A stretch of DNA of 64,000 bases from Cryptomeria japonica (taxonomy: Eukaryota; Streptophyta; Pinopsida; Cupressales; Cupressaceae), in contig NC_081405.1 of the NCBI RefSeq assembly GCF_030272615.1, forward strand, positions 20,996,047-21,060,046. The letters run 5' to 3'. Numbering within the stretch: the stretch's first letter is position 1; each line of letters starts with the position of its first letter. Made by a program: the position numbers and the translations under genes. A model generated the notes under the pieces. That model was not told where the DNA came from. It made no database searches and worked only from the letters and a program-made list of their open reading frames with translations. Positions 35,601 through 47,578 of the stretch are shown in pieces.

Positions 35601-37030
35601 TACTTGCCTAGTGGAATGAACAAAAACATTACATAATTATTATGACCATTTTACTGCAATATTTATAATTAAATGTAGATGACTATTAAATGATAAAATA
35701 CCTGGAACAATCATTGCCAACATTATGTGCTCCCTCTTTATTGACATCCATGGAGGAATATTATTGTTGATAACAAAAATAGGCCACACCGAGTAAACAG
35801 ATCTCAACTCTCCAAATGGATTGACACCGTCCGCTGCCAATGAAGGCCTGAGATTACGAGGTTCTTCTTTAAAGTGTGGTCACTTTTCCTCTATGTCCAT
35901 AAATGTTGAACCATCTGTAGGCATTCAAATAATGTCATCTCGACTTCTATTGCGTGCATGGTAATCCATAAATTGTGCCAAGCTAGTGCACTTGAATAAT
36001 CATTGCATACGTGGAATAATGGGAATATAATGAAGAACCTTGTGAGGCACCTTTTTTGTTATTTGATCTGTTTGATATCTACTGATATGACATTCAGGGC
36101 ATTCTGTTCCAAATTCATGTTGTTTATGATATATAATATGATCATTGGGACAAGCATCTATTGTTTGATAATCCATTCCAATATCTTTCATAATGGCAGA
36201 TAATTCTTGGTATGAGTGAGGTAGAATATTTGATGGTGGTAAGAAAAACTCACCTATCAATCTACAGCAAAAACAAAAAGTTTGAGGTGTTAATATAAAG
36301 AATATTAATGGTACATGATTCACCATTTATTAACTGTAATGACATGTATGACACACCTTAACATACGTGAGATTGGTATGTTGGATAAACCATTCATAAC
36401 CTTCAAGTTCACCAACAACAATACAACAGAGAGAAGAGTTGTTTGGGAGCCTTTGTAAAGGGGCTCATATGCCTTCTCAAGAAGAGGTAAATCATGAACA
36501 TCAAGGTCATCCTGATCATCATGATTAGCTGTGCCAGTACTAAATGTGTCATGGATCAATGTATTTTTACCATCATCTTCAATTGTGTTTTCTGGTGCAT
36601 GATCGTCATCTTCCATGGGATCATTATCTTCAGCTTCGATATTCATACCTCCATGTTCCTCCACTTCGAAAACCATATTCTTCGGGTTATGTTGGTCCAT
36701 ATCATGTGCCCTGGGGTTCTCTACCTATATAAAAATGATCAACATAAATAAACCATGATCATGATCTCATTATCAAGTGATTTCTTATGTATATAAATTG
36801 TTAAAATGATATAATGAACAACTTACCAGTGGATGATAATCATGTCCCCCTTCAATGTGACCATGCTGCCTACAATGTTTCTTAGCTGTTTTGATTAGAA
36901 GTCTTCTAGTCTTTAAGCCCTTACAAATTTTGCAGGGACAATAACATTTCCCATCACCTTTTCTTTTCAAGTTAGACCATAATCTAGCAATTGTCTCCTT
37001 ATTTTGTTCTTCGCTAATATTATCTGACAT
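32611..37030 (-). pseudogene. CACTA transposase, TNP2/TNPD type (Transposase_21, DUF4218, DUF4216), broken
   Basis: Read right to left. Exon 37030-36827 has the Transpos_assoc-like Cys/His region (CYCPCKICKG, KKHCRQHGH); its GTAAGT donor joins in phase 0 to an acidic exon at about 36724-36357. Then come the Transposase_21 parts: HDCPN-like DACPNDHIIY and CPECHISRY (36.0-36.2 kb), AADGVNPFGE and NNNIPPWMS (35.7-35.8 kb), DMNVYIEPLIDELLELW (35.5 kb), CPVCGPK and HLFDTMHIGKN (34.7-35.3 kb). DUF4218 follows (33.83-34.27 kb, PEGSMVEGYMAYQ), then DUF4216 (33.1-33.4 kb, QNRYYGILDDIL, HDNGFTMVNT) and a long Asp/Gly tail. Stops at 35925-35927, 35880-35882, 34680-34682 and about 33691 make it non-functional. 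The parent protein cuts and joins the element ends. Confidence 0.88.
32640..32910. repeat. (ACCATC)n hexanucleotide tract coding a Gly-Asp tail
   Basis: About twenty near-perfect copies of a six-base unit, flanked by (ATC)n. On the minus strand it encodes (Gly-Asp)n followed by poly-Asp at the end of the transposase. All six frames stay open here, so the Ser-Pro, Ile-Thr and Met-Val frames are artefacts. Confidence 0.9.
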
Positions 37031-40000
37031 GGTCTTTCTTCACATGCAAAAAAATCAGGCTATGGAAACTTTAGTGCAAAAGCTTCACAAAAATTGCAAA
37101 TCGAACCAAAACCATATAACTCTTCTTTTTCATCTTAAAACATTGAACTTAATAGAGAATGTATTTAATGTAGCTGATTGTGTGAATTTCTGAGCATTGT
37201 GTCTGCAAATTCTTAATAAAAGTTTGCCTTTTGCAGACTTTCTGAGAGACATGTTTGAGTATTCTAAGCCTTGGTTCTTGTATTTTCACTGGTGATAAGT
37301 TGGAAACTTTATGGCAGACTTGTAGCCAATCGATCTAATTTTGACAAGTTATACACCAAGCAAACAGGCATCTAGAACTAGCATTGTTTGCAGGTCACCC
37401 CTACCCTATGCCATGGGTATATGACTACCCAGAACTCCAGTTTAAGCATCAATCCTAGAAATGATCGGTATATGACTACCCAGAACTCTAGTTTAAGCAT
37501 TAAGTTACATCATTATTGACCTTTGGGATGCTATGTATGAGATTGGAACCTTTTGTAAGGTGTGATCAATGTGCTATCATAAATGCAAAGCCAAAACCAT
37601 TTTGATGAGATCATGATCCCACTAATACTATTTTGCTTTGTTAATTTTGCACCCACAAAAATGATAGAACTGGATATAATATGCCATCAATGACCATATA
37701 TCGACAATGCTCAAGATGAGCCACTTAGAGGTAGAGTTTAACCACTTTCCATATAGGTAGATTATCTCTAACCTCATTTTCCCTATAGGTAACTGATTAG
37801 GTTCATTTTAGAGTCTTATTTCCAAATATGCACCTCTATGTTAGCTTTTTGCTTTATTATTTGCCTGTTTATGGGTAATCTTGTCAATTTTGCATAGTTT
37901 TACTTAGTTCTTGCATCTTCAATGAAATTATATCTAATCATATCCAATCACATCAAAATGGAACAATTAATCATATTGCCGGTCTCTCCTAGAGGAATTA
38001 AATTGAACCAAATTGACTATTCCCCAATAAAATGTTTTGAAATGGTGAATGTATAAGTTTGTAGTTTACTTTCCTAGACTAGGACCCCCTTTCATCAACA
38101 TTTCACTATGAAAGCATAAATATTTTTTCTTGAAGAGAACATCTTACAGATTATGCTTCAATGTATAACACATTTTCATAATCAATCATTCGACTTCCAG
38201 GGTTAAAAGAATTCACATATTCTAAATCATGATCTGATGATGTGAACAACTTATATGCAACTATATGGCATGCAAAGCATTTATTTTGACATACACTTAT
38301 TCATCCACATTGCAGGGATAACAATACAAGGCTCACATATTGGTCTAAGAGGATGCCATGGTCTCACAAAGTAACCAAGAACCATATGAAATGATGGTCT
38401 TGAATCCACACACAACTAGGGAGGATCCATACGATTATGTATGACCTCCCCCTTGTTTGTTTAATGGGATTAGCCTCCAAGACATAGCCGTCAATAATCA
38501 CTAAGAATGTACAAGTGGATCGTAGCTACCCATACAATAAACACTTACCCCTATCCTCAAATTTTCCCAATGTTTGATTCCTTATATACACTCATCCAAG
38601 GTTATCTACGTCGACCTTGGTGAGGAATCACATCACAACAAAGAAGGCAACATTTAAAAATAGCAAGAGTTTCACCAAACTACCAAAGATCATAAATATT
38701 GAAAGAAAGAAAAAATAGTACCAATAATAAGTCAAATAAATGTGTTCAATTCCAATAGCAAATCAAACATAGCCACAATAACTACACAATAGAGAAAACT
38801 CACAATAGTGATTAAACTAATTCAAACAAGATAAAATAAAATTGTTGGCGCATGCAACAAAGATGAGAGATCATCAATAATTGAAGGAAACTTCACAATC
38901 CTTAAAAGTGCATATAACATAACTATACAACTAGAAATTGTGGTTAAATAGAGTGAAGATTCATCATGACTCCAATAATAGTCCCTCATGTGTGCATTTG
39001 TGGCATGAACACAAAAACTCCCACATGGCATGGCCATGTACCTAATGGAGAAGACATGCCTAGGCTACATGCCCAAAAAACATGACTATAATAATAGTCC
39101 CTCACGCATGCATTTGTGGCCTGCACACTACAAATCCTAACATATCATGGCAATACACCTCATAGAGAAGACACACCTAGGGCCACATTGCACATAGCAA
39201 CGTGCCTCACAAAGAAGACATGCATAGGGCACATGCCACATAGCAATGTGTCTTATGGAAAAATGTGCATGCATGTCACACACCAAAGCTATATGTATAC
39301 ATCATGAGGCACATTCATATGTTATCAAACACAACCTATTGTATCTAACATGAGTTCCTCTCTACATGTGTGCAAATCTTCCAACACTAATCGCCACTAA
39401 GAAGAAATAATATAAAATGCATCTTCAAATATTTGTGTGTGTGTGTGGAATTGTGTCTTTGAACCCAAATCGCTAACATCAACAACATGTAACCATCACC
39501 TACACTATATCAAAACATAAGTATGGTGTGACATCATGTCTATTTGGATAATGTCAAAACACATGCAAACATGAAAATCATCATAGCATGACAAAAATCA
39601 ATCTCCACATGTTGGAACAAAGATATAAATAAGATAATAGGGTAAGAGGAAACCCGTACCAAGAACCACATACCAACTATCGGCAATGCCATCAAGATAA
39701 ATGTAGGATAGGATACCACTATGAGCCATCCAATGGTCCATTCTATGAGGATAACTAGGGGATGCTATCTTTGAAAGGTGTGGTCAATAGAGATAATCCC
39801 TACTAATGCCACAATATGTCACCATAGCTTCTTGAGTTTTCCATTCTTCTACTTAACACCACATTTATTGAGTTCCTCAACAGTGAGGTTGGTTCTCAAT
39901 AGGATGCACAAACATGTAAACACTCAAGCATGGTTTCATCATACTTGTACAACAATACAAAATCATTTTTCTAGTTAATTACTTAGTGTAAAAATAACTC

Positions 40001-41018
40001 CATTACATAACATAGGGAAATAATCACCATAAGTTTTCTTCCATTACTTGATGTTTTGAGAATGGTTACGACTCGTGCCTTCCTAAAGGCCAATGGACTC
40101 AACAAATAATATGTTTTTTTTTCTTTTGGTCACTTGATGTGCTCTTATCTCAATAGTCATAGGACTAATCTTGTAAGTCCTTTCTATAGGTTTTCTTCAA
40201 GATATAAAATCTTTTAGGTATCTTCATTGTCTACAACAACTTGGTTGTCATTAATCATTGTTTTTAGATGGCTACACTGTATCATGTGATTGCATGAAAT
40301 AAGGCGATTTCAATTGAATCTTGTGCCATTGTTTTTGTTTGGTTGTCTTTGGTTGTCTTTATCTGATGGACTCTATAAACCTTGTTTTTGGATGATCATT
40401 ATTGTCTTTCTATAGCTTATTGACCTCCATTTATGTAACATCCTCAAAGTCTATGATTGTCACTAGCATGATCCTTGCTCATTAAGATTTGGACCGTACT
40501 ATTGATATGCCAACTAATTGAAAGCTTCTAGGAAATTGTTTTTTCGTTTGCTCTTGTTAGAGTTTGCTCTATACCGTCACAAAAATACATGACAATATGA
40601 CATACTATCCTTATTCTCATATTGTCACTTTTGCACTCTTATTTGTAGTAATGGCTCTTTACAATGGACTATTAATTTTCCCTCTTCATGGTACAAATTC
40701 CTCATGTTAGGATGTCTGTCCATGTGAAACCTTTGGTTCTAGAGTGGAGACTATTCCTTAATAGGTGTGAGAATCTATCATGGTAGCTAATGGTCCATGC
40801 ACTTGTTTCCATTACAAACTTATATTACAAACTTTCAGAGTTGCAACTTCCACGAGCCCCTCTAAGATTCCAAAAATATTGTCTTTGGTCAAGAATTTTG
40901 ATGATGGCTTTTAACTTGTCTTAATAAGAATTCATCATTACTAGTGTTTGTTTTGTCTTGACATTCATCTCTCCCTCATTTATACCCTACTCTTTTGGAT
41001 ACTGTCTCAAAGATTACA
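37031..41018. other. Non-coding interior of the CACTA element with small duplications
   Basis: At about 37409-37445 and 37469-37502 the segment gtatatgactacccagaact is directly duplicated (unit about 60 bp). At about 38965-39020 and 39083-39130 a taatagtccctca...gcatttgtggc segment is duplicated, followed by repeated tagagaagaca and cacatagcaa motifs. This would be the 5' upstream region or a long first intron of the transposase gene. No domain-bearing frame found. Confidence 0.45.
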
Positions 41019-41820
41019 CTAATGTTTTCTCATATTTATTGTTGATAAATAAACCTTACCTTGACAACGAAAGAATTTTTTTACAGACATATAGCAAATA
41101 ATTAAACATTTGCAAGCATCCTCCCTGCGTGTGCGAAAATAGGAGCTTTCGAACAAGGTATGGACATCCATCAAAGCATAATCGAGAGAGCATTGGAATA
41201 TAGGTCGGTTCTTGTCCAACAAGATTCAGGACGTAGGGTTTCAAAAAGGGAGATATGGAGGGTGCGAATTTACCCTCATGGGTACCGATTAATCCTTCAA
41301 ACAAACCAAATTGATCCCTGCCCATGTACTTCACTAGATCGGTGCTAAACAAAAATAATCAAGATTAATGCAAATCGAAAATAATGGCATATTTGGTTGG
41401 GTTTAATTTAGAGAAGAGACAACATTCAGAAATTAAGCAATAAAAGATAAATACTATATATATATATATATATATATCTGCCACGATTTGCAGGAACTGT
41501 GAGATGAAAACAAACAAAACAAACAAATGAATACCAAAAGTATTACCCAGCCGATTTGTGGTGAGGAGAAGTAAATAATGGCATGGTCTCAAACAATTTG
41601 AACTCCACCTTTGCAGGCCAATCGAAATATAGCAAGAAATTGGAGGGGTTACGATTTTGAAAGAATCCCCAGCCTATCATTTTCAACCTATGATAAAATA
41701 CATTACCAAGATCACAGGAATGCACAAAATGGATTAATTCGAAAAAAACCTTACCTTGCTTGTGCAGAGATCGCTCCGGCGGGAGGGGCAGGGAGGCAAG
41801 ATGGTCACCGCTTGTGCTTT
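41019..41820 (-). CDS. Unrecognised spliced exons next to the CACTA right end
   Basis: On the minus strand, three segments have good splice signals. An exon around 41820-41757 ends CAAG|GTAAGG. A second ends GCTGG|GTAATA at about 41554 (MPLFTSPHHKSAG). After the acceptor tttgtttag (41347), a 98-codon exon begins TDLVKYMGRDQFGLFEGLIG and ends at a stop at 41056. The join SAG-TDLVK is in frame. I do not recognise the product. Position fits either the transposon's own leader exons or a captured host-gene fragment. Confidence 0.35.
41455..41476. repeat. (TA)n microsatellite
   Basis: Uninterrupted TA dinucleotides inside the intron of the exon cluster. Confidence 0.95.
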
Positions 41821-41837
41821 CAAAATGAAAATGCGTT

Positions 41838-41943
41838 GTGTTTTTTTTTTTTAATAAAATGCCCGAGGTCGTCGGAATTCTGACGAACACGGGCATAGGT
41901 TGTCGGAATTCTGACGAACACGGGCATTAAAAAAAAAAAAAAT
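41838..41943. repeat. CACTA right subterminal palindromes
   Basis: Two direct copies of GTCGGAATTCTGACGAACAC (at about 41870 and 41902) lie between a T-run/ATGCCCG and a CGGGCAT/A-run, so the block also folds as one long hairpin. It is the counterpart of the left-end palindromes. Confidence 0.75.
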
Positions 41944-41996
41944 CAAATTTTCACACAATGCTCCTTGTCCGTCGGAAACCTCCATCGGAATTTAAC

Positions 41997-42012
41997 CCCA
42001 AATGTATTAGTG
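41997..42012. repeat. CACTA right terminal inverted repeat
   Basis: CCCAAATGTATTAGTG, followed by the CTA target duplication at 42013-42015. Confidence 0.9.
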
Positions 42013-42167
42013 CTAGTTTATGAGTTAAGCTAATGATAAAGGAAATAGTCTAAAATGTTTATTAGATTAATTCCTATTACAAAGAGAAGCTAGATGTGTT
42101 AATAAAATTGAGCATAAATGAGATACTAAAAGCTTGCATGGATCCTTAAAATGGAGGAATGAGAGCT

Positions 42168-42177
42168 CTATTTATAG
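42168..42177 (-). promoter_or_regulatory. TATA box of the solo Tat-type LTR
   Basis: CTATAAATAG on the minus strand, aligned with CTATAAATAT at 45336-45345 in the related 3' LTR. Confidence 0.5.
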
Positions 42178-43109
42178 TGAAAATAGGGCAATGGATGGTC
42201 AGGATTGAAAGAGTTAGTCAAGGGTCAAGTTTGAAAGTTGTCAATCCATGTTTACAATTTTCACCAATGAAATGGTGACAATTGTCAACATAAGGCTGGT
42301 TGAGAGGAGAGGTAAGAAGCATTAAATGCTTGAGAAGACCTCATGGTTACACTAGGAGGTAAGGGTTAAGGTTAGGGTTATCCAATGGATAAAGTTTTTA
42401 CCCAAGAGGTAAACTCTTGTGCAAAGGTTAAAGGAATAACCATGGTCAAAGCAATAAATGCTTGATGAGACCCTTGGGTTATATGGAGGTTAAGTTAGTC
42501 AAAAAGTCTCTAACCATGCCACTAAGGGTTAGTTAACCATTAATGGTTTAAAGACTTTGGGGACAAATTTGTAAGAGTCCTTCCAAATTTGGGGGTTTTC
42601 AACAAGTTAGCTTGTTGAATGGATAAAGGCTTTAATGCCTTTTGAAGACTTTACTCCAAATTTGAGAAGTGACCTTCTCAAATTTAGGGACAAGGGATAA
42701 TGGATGGGCTTAGATTAATTAATTAGGATTAGATAGATTCTAGAAGGAATTAGGAATAGGGTTTAGGATGCAAGTGGATGAGGAATAATAGGATTTATTA
42801 AAATAAATTACTTTATTTCAATGTGGTTGCAATTTGAGAAATTGAATAAATTAGATTTATTCAATTTGGGGTGAACTATTAATTAAATGTAAATTTAATT
42901 AAAAGTAGAGAGAAAAGGGTTTAATTAAATAAAATGATTTATTCAATTGAATGATGTAAAAGGTTCTAGTGAATTTAACTAAATAAATTGAATAATTTAC
43001 TTAATTAAATAGAGGAATGTGGGTGATTTAATTAAATTAGATTTAACTAAATAGAGGAATGAACATAAAATATTCATTTTAGGAATATGGTCATTTTTAT
43101 ATGTCTACA

Positions 43110-43694
43110 GTTATAGTGTTGCAATAATCCCTTACTGAATTTGTTGCACGCAGTTGGATTGACAGATTGAATACATTGCTGCAGTAATTCCTTACCGGAT
43201 CTGCTATAAGCAGTTGAATTAATAGATTGAAGATAGTGTTGCAATAATTCCTTACCGGACCTATTGTAGGCAGTTGTGGACAGGTTGGAGAGATCCCTTT
43301 TCGAATCAACTGTGAGATGTTATTTTGTTATCTAGGCTTATCTTGGAATTGACATCATGCATTTGGAGATGCAATTTTCCTCAGTTCACTTATTTCTATT
43401 GCAGTGAGCATTATGGTAGTGAGCTGTATTGTAATCAGGCAGTGAGCCACCCTTTTTGTAAACACCATATATATTATCTTGAGAGTTAACCCTCTCCATG
43501 GTTTTTCCCATTTGGGTTTTCCACATATAAAATCTGGTGTCTATCTTGTGATTATGTTTTTCATTTATTCTACATTTGCTGATCCATATTGATGAGATAA
43601 ATTGCTAAGGTTAAAATTTCAGTAAACGTTTGAAAGAGTGAGAATATTGATTCACCCCTCCTCTTAGTATTCCAGACCATTCAACCATTCAATA
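43110..43694 (+). repeat. 3' LTR of the Copia-like element, second part
   Basis: It resumes at gttat (the second copy of the target duplication), continues with the 60-bp tandem repeats and matches 19450-20056 to its end (ccattcaata). The following gaaaa pairs with gaata at 10875. Confidence 0.85.
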
Positions 43695-44858
43695 GAAAAT
43701 TCATTAGGTACTCATAGATTTCAATCTTTTCCTTTTGGGTTGCTTTCTTGGAATACATACAAATTGGGTCTCTATTTCTATTGAGGGTTTATATTTTTGT
43801 ACCATTTTGAAAATTATCTTGAGGAGTGAATTCCGTATAATGGTTGTAGATATAAATATTATGTGAGAAATCAACATGTGCGTGAATTGTGTCCTAATTT
43901 GTCACATGATTCTTTTCAACTCTTGCTTGATAACACATTAAAATCTCAAGTTGCTCCTTGTCCACATATAGAGTTAGTTGTTGTACCTTCTTTGATTGAG
44001 ACTCTTATTCCTCTTAACTAGGATAATTCATCTATTATCTTTCTGATTGGGATTCCTACTTGTTAGATATTACTTCATTGTTTGTGGAGTTTGATATTTT
44101 AGATTTGTAGGACTCATTCAAGGGTTTATCTCTACTATTTGATGGCAATCATAGCACAACTTTTGTCACATCATGTTTGTTTATGGAGCTTGTTCAAAAT
44201 CAGTTTTGATTGGTTCCTTATTTGTCAACTTCTATTTTGATTGGGCATGTTCCTAATTGGTTTGTGGAATTGTCATCAACCAAATGATCCATAATTTCAT
44301 CTATTATGCATTGCTGTATGTTTTTTTGTCAATTTTATCTAGATTATCTAGAAATTATAATTTCTTAGAGATTCAACTATCTTGTTTTCATTATTAAAAC
44401 TTTAAATTATCATATCATTCTCCTACAAACTCCTATAAATACATTTTTTTTGAAAGTGCAAATTCTTGTGCGCTACGATTCAGTGACATTTTTTAATTCT
44501 AGTTTTGCATCAAAGTTGCACTTTCAACCATGTCCCACTTTCTTAAAATTGTGAACTCATAAAAATAAGTGTTGCAAGCACAATAATTTATAAAGTACAA
44601 CAAATTGTATTTTTAAGATTATCTTAAAATTGAGCTATTTGGAGGGTTGTTAATGTACAAAAATTCAAATATAAAGTTCTATATCTTGTACTTATATCTG
44701 CGAGATTATATGATCATTTTTGTATGTAATATTTTGAACTAAACTTCCAAATTTTCTATGGGGTCTATTTAGTGAAATAGTCTAAGTAAAAAAGGGGTAT
44801 TTCAATTCATCCTTTTACCATCCCTTTGGATAAATGGAACTATAGGTTAAGAGTGAGA
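43695..44858. other. Flank between two elements, probably more of the old Copia-like interior
   Basis: No open frame. It should be contiguous with the sequence left of 10880 before that insertion. A possible gag remnant is too degraded to call. AT-rich with no boundaries seen. Confidence 0.35.
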
Positions 44859-45992
44859 TGTAATCTTGAAGAAAATGTTGTAGATGGATTCACATCTTGC
44901 CCCATCTCTATGGGATAGGTCTTGAACTAGATACTCATTATCTAAAATTGTGATGCTAAAAATGTGGTAAATAGAAAAGACATACACATATAATGAGACA
45001 ACATAAAAGGAATTACGAAGCAAAATGAAAGCTAAATAAAAGCAAACCATAAGCTCCTTTGAGATGTCCCATTTTCATCTATTCTTGAGGACCTTGAAGG
45101 TGTTGGATTGTTTTGCTCTCAACGGAGCAATGACCTCCAAAGTGGCAACTCAAGAGTTGAGTAGCTATTTCATGATTGATTGTGCAAATGACATGAAATG
45201 TATGATCTAAGAAACTAGATTAACATGCTATGATTAATCCAAAATGATAATTACAAGATGATTGAAATGAAAATGCCTTTAGTAATGATGCTAAAACTAT
45301 GAATGCAAGGGATCCTTATTGCTCCAAAATGGGGGATATTTATAGGAATTCCAAGGCCAAAGCTGAGGTGGCAAGAATCGACGGTCCATATCTGATATGA
45401 AGATATCAAGCGCCAAGATTGAGGAAGTTGGAGAAGAGGTTGGAGGAAGGGACACTTGTAATCTTTGTGGTGACAAGTGTCAAGGATCCTTGCTCATGAG
45501 AGGGCAAGTATCCAAGGGAGAAGAATTGTGGCAAAAGTGCCATGTGTCTCAAGGGGAGAATATTCACACCATAGGAGGTTAGGATAAGGAGGTTAGGATG
45601 TGCAAGATATGATAGGGTTAGCTAGACCCTAGGATTAGATAGAATGGGTTAGGTTAGGGGATGGTTAGGTTAGGTGGTTAAAAGTTAGGAGCCATGTGCT
45701 CATTTGAATTTAAAAATTCAAATAATTGGAAAATGATAATTAATCTCAACAAACTTGAGTTTGTTAATTTTAATTAGGAATTAGAAGAATTGATTTAGAT
45801 GGGGGGGCAAGATTAATTAATCAAAAGGGGGATGAAATGAACTATATAAATAAATCATGTAGATTTATTTACTTAGTAGATGAATAAGGGAATTAATCAA
45901 ATTTTCTTGTGAATTTGATTAATTGGGAAGGGGATTAATTAAATAGCTGCATATTTAATTAATTATCTTCAGACCATTTTTAGGTGTATACA
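44859..45992 (-). repeat. 3' LTR of the Tat-lineage element
   Basis: The right edge is firm: plus strand ...GGTGTATACA next to the polypurine tract, that is TGTATACACC on the minus strand. A minus-strand TATA box lies at 45336-45345. The left edge (TGTAATCTTGAAG at 44859) is placed by analogy with the solo LTR start (TGTATGCTAGAAAAG) and by TATA-to-end distance, and is uncertain by tens of bases. Confidence 0.7.
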
Positions 45993-46006
45993 TTTTGCCC
46001 CTCTTT
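45993..46006 (-). other. Polypurine tract of the Tat-lineage element
   Basis: On the minus strand AAAGAGGGGCAAAA runs directly into the LTR start, as expected for the plus-strand primer. Confidence 0.8.
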
Positions 46007-47578
46007 GAAGCGATGTGTGATGACGCATTGGTTCAAAGAAAACTCGATTGATGATGTTGTTGATATTGATTTTGATAGGATGTAGATTTGATCTTGATTT
46101 TGATGCAGATTCGATTTTGATATGATGCGGCTTCGATGTTTGAGATGATAAATCTTGATATGTTGCCCCAGATGCTGACTGATAGATATCGATGCGAGGA
46201 TGCCCCCTTGGGAGATGAATCAGATAAGTTTTTCAATATTTTTGAATTTTTTTGAAATTTTTACGATTTATTAGATTTTTAATGATTTTTTGATTTTTCG
46301 ATATTTTTAGAGTCGATCCGATTCATTTCCTGAAAAGAAATTTGAAAACGTTGCCCTGCCAAAATAATTAGTTAATTAGATGATTGAAAATAAGTGGAAT
46401 AAAAATCTCACCAAAATGCCCCACTTTGAGTTTAAAAAGGTGAATTCCTTTTACCACTCTTCATTTGTGCACTTCAGTTGTTTGAAAAAATTGCTCTGGA
46501 GGAAGGAATGGTGATCTCGTACCACCAGCATAGGTTCCAGCGCGTTCAACAACATGAGCGTCCTCCGGCCTATGGTCTACTGCTACGTACTTTGAGAAAA
46601 CCCAACTTTGTCATTTTTAGTTGATTTTTGAAAAATTTAGCCATTTGTAGAAAAAATCATTTTTTAGAATTTTCATCATGTGGGTTTGAAAAAAATTTGC
46701 ATTTTTGACATGGGTTTTTTGAATTATAAAATGGGTTTTTGGGGTTTTTTGAAAAGTTTTGAAACTCACATCCCCAAAAAAATTTATGTTTTTTTTTCGA
46801 TTTTTTTGTGTTTTTTCTTTTTTTTGAATTTTACGATTGATTTTTTATTTACTCGATTATTAGACAATATTTTCATGATTTCGTAAATAATTTTCAACAT
46901 AATTTTTTTTATTTTTGACCCATTTGGGCTCGATGTTTCGATTTCTGATAAAATGATTTGATTTTTCGAGTTTACATGATTGAGTTGATTTTCTGATTTT
47001 GACTTTTGATGACTTGATTATTGAAGTTTTTGATTGCGATTGAATTTTTGATGAATTTGGATGATCTGATGTGATATTGGATGATTTATTTTGATGATTT
47101 TGATAAAAATCTTGCTGCCCCTTTGACCCCCAAACCTTGCAATTTTTGATAAAGATGCTGGACTGTTGCCAATTTGATTTGATTTTTTATTTCGATAGGG
47201 TAAGATAGATTGAATTAGTTATCTAATTGATAAAATTATATACTCTTGATTGATGAAATTTGATGATCAGTTCTAATTATCTCGATGTACGTGCGAGATG
47301 AGATAGGATTGATAATGACCTCATGATAGATGAGCGTCATTGATAGGGGCTCAACGAGATTTGATAAAAATATCAAGTGATTAAGATAGACTGATAGATA
47401 GAGTGATTTGATAGATAGATAAATCGAGAGACTAAAATGATGAGATGATTTGATTGTAGGAGCACTTTAGTGTCCTCCAGTCTTGGGAACGCTTCCCGAA
47501 GACATGGATATTGATACCCGCCTTAGCTAGGCGGAGCGAGACCACATTGATAGGTGTGGTTTATCCTCCCTTCTTGAC
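46007..47578. other. Upstream region of the antisense gene: GAT-rich and T-rich
   Basis: Dominated by gattttgat and tttttgaa repeats, with many short imperfect copies. No supported frame. A less AT-rich island at 46500-46600 may hold an upstream exon or promoter of the plus-strand gene, but nothing decides it. Confidence 0.45.

Larger units (their letters stand above)
24171..42012 (-). mobile_element. 17.8-kb CACTA (En/Spm) DNA transposon
   Basis: The left end reads CACTAGTACATTCGGG; the complement of the right end reads CACTAATACATTTGGG. Both are flanked by the 3-bp target duplication CTA (24168-24170 and 42013-42015). Subterminal palindromes containing GTCGGAATTC(C/T)GACGA lie near both ends. 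Inside are two minus-strand genes: a TNP2/TNPD-type transposase and a SET/Transposase_24 gene. All are diagnostic for the CACTA superfamily. Stops in both genes show that it cannot move by itself. It lies inside the solo Tat-type LTR, so it is the youngest layer of this nest. Confidence 0.95.
23818..43109 (-). repeat. Solo LTR of a Tat-type gypsy element, split by CACTA
   Basis: The parts are 23818-24170 and 42013-43109, about 1.45 kb without the insertion. On the plus strand it starts TGTATGCTAG and ends ATGTCTACA, flanked by gttac and gttat (target duplication with one change). A minus-strand TATA box (CTATAAATAGAGCTC) lies at about 42162-42177. The ggatcctta-to-tttatag segment matches the 3' LTR at 44859-45992, so both belong to related families in the same orientation. 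No internal sequence remains, consistent with LTR-LTR recombination. Confidence 0.75.
10880..43694 (+). mobile_element. Non-autonomous Copia-like LTR retrotransposon, split by nested insertions
   Basis: The 5' LTR is 10880-11091 plus 18909-20056 (1360 bp once the insertion is removed). The internal region is 20057-22800. The 3' LTR is 22801-23817 plus 43110-43694. Both LTRs begin TGTTAGATTTGTGTGAATG and end in a CCATTCAA(C/T)A block. The flanking five bases are gaata and gaaaa, a target duplication with one change. A Met-tRNA primer site (20059) and polypurine tract (22789) fix plus orientation. The internal region has a coiled-coil/zinc-knuckle gag and one further ORF, but no protease, integrase or reverse transcriptase, so it must have moved with enzymes supplied from elsewhere. 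Confidence 0.85.

Noticed and set aside
43846..43900. A zinc-knuckle-like stretch (CRYKYYVRNQHVRELCP) that could be the gag of the old Copia-like element
   Set aside because: The Cys and His spacing is wrong for CCHC, one Cys is missing, and stops surround it. It is suggestive only.
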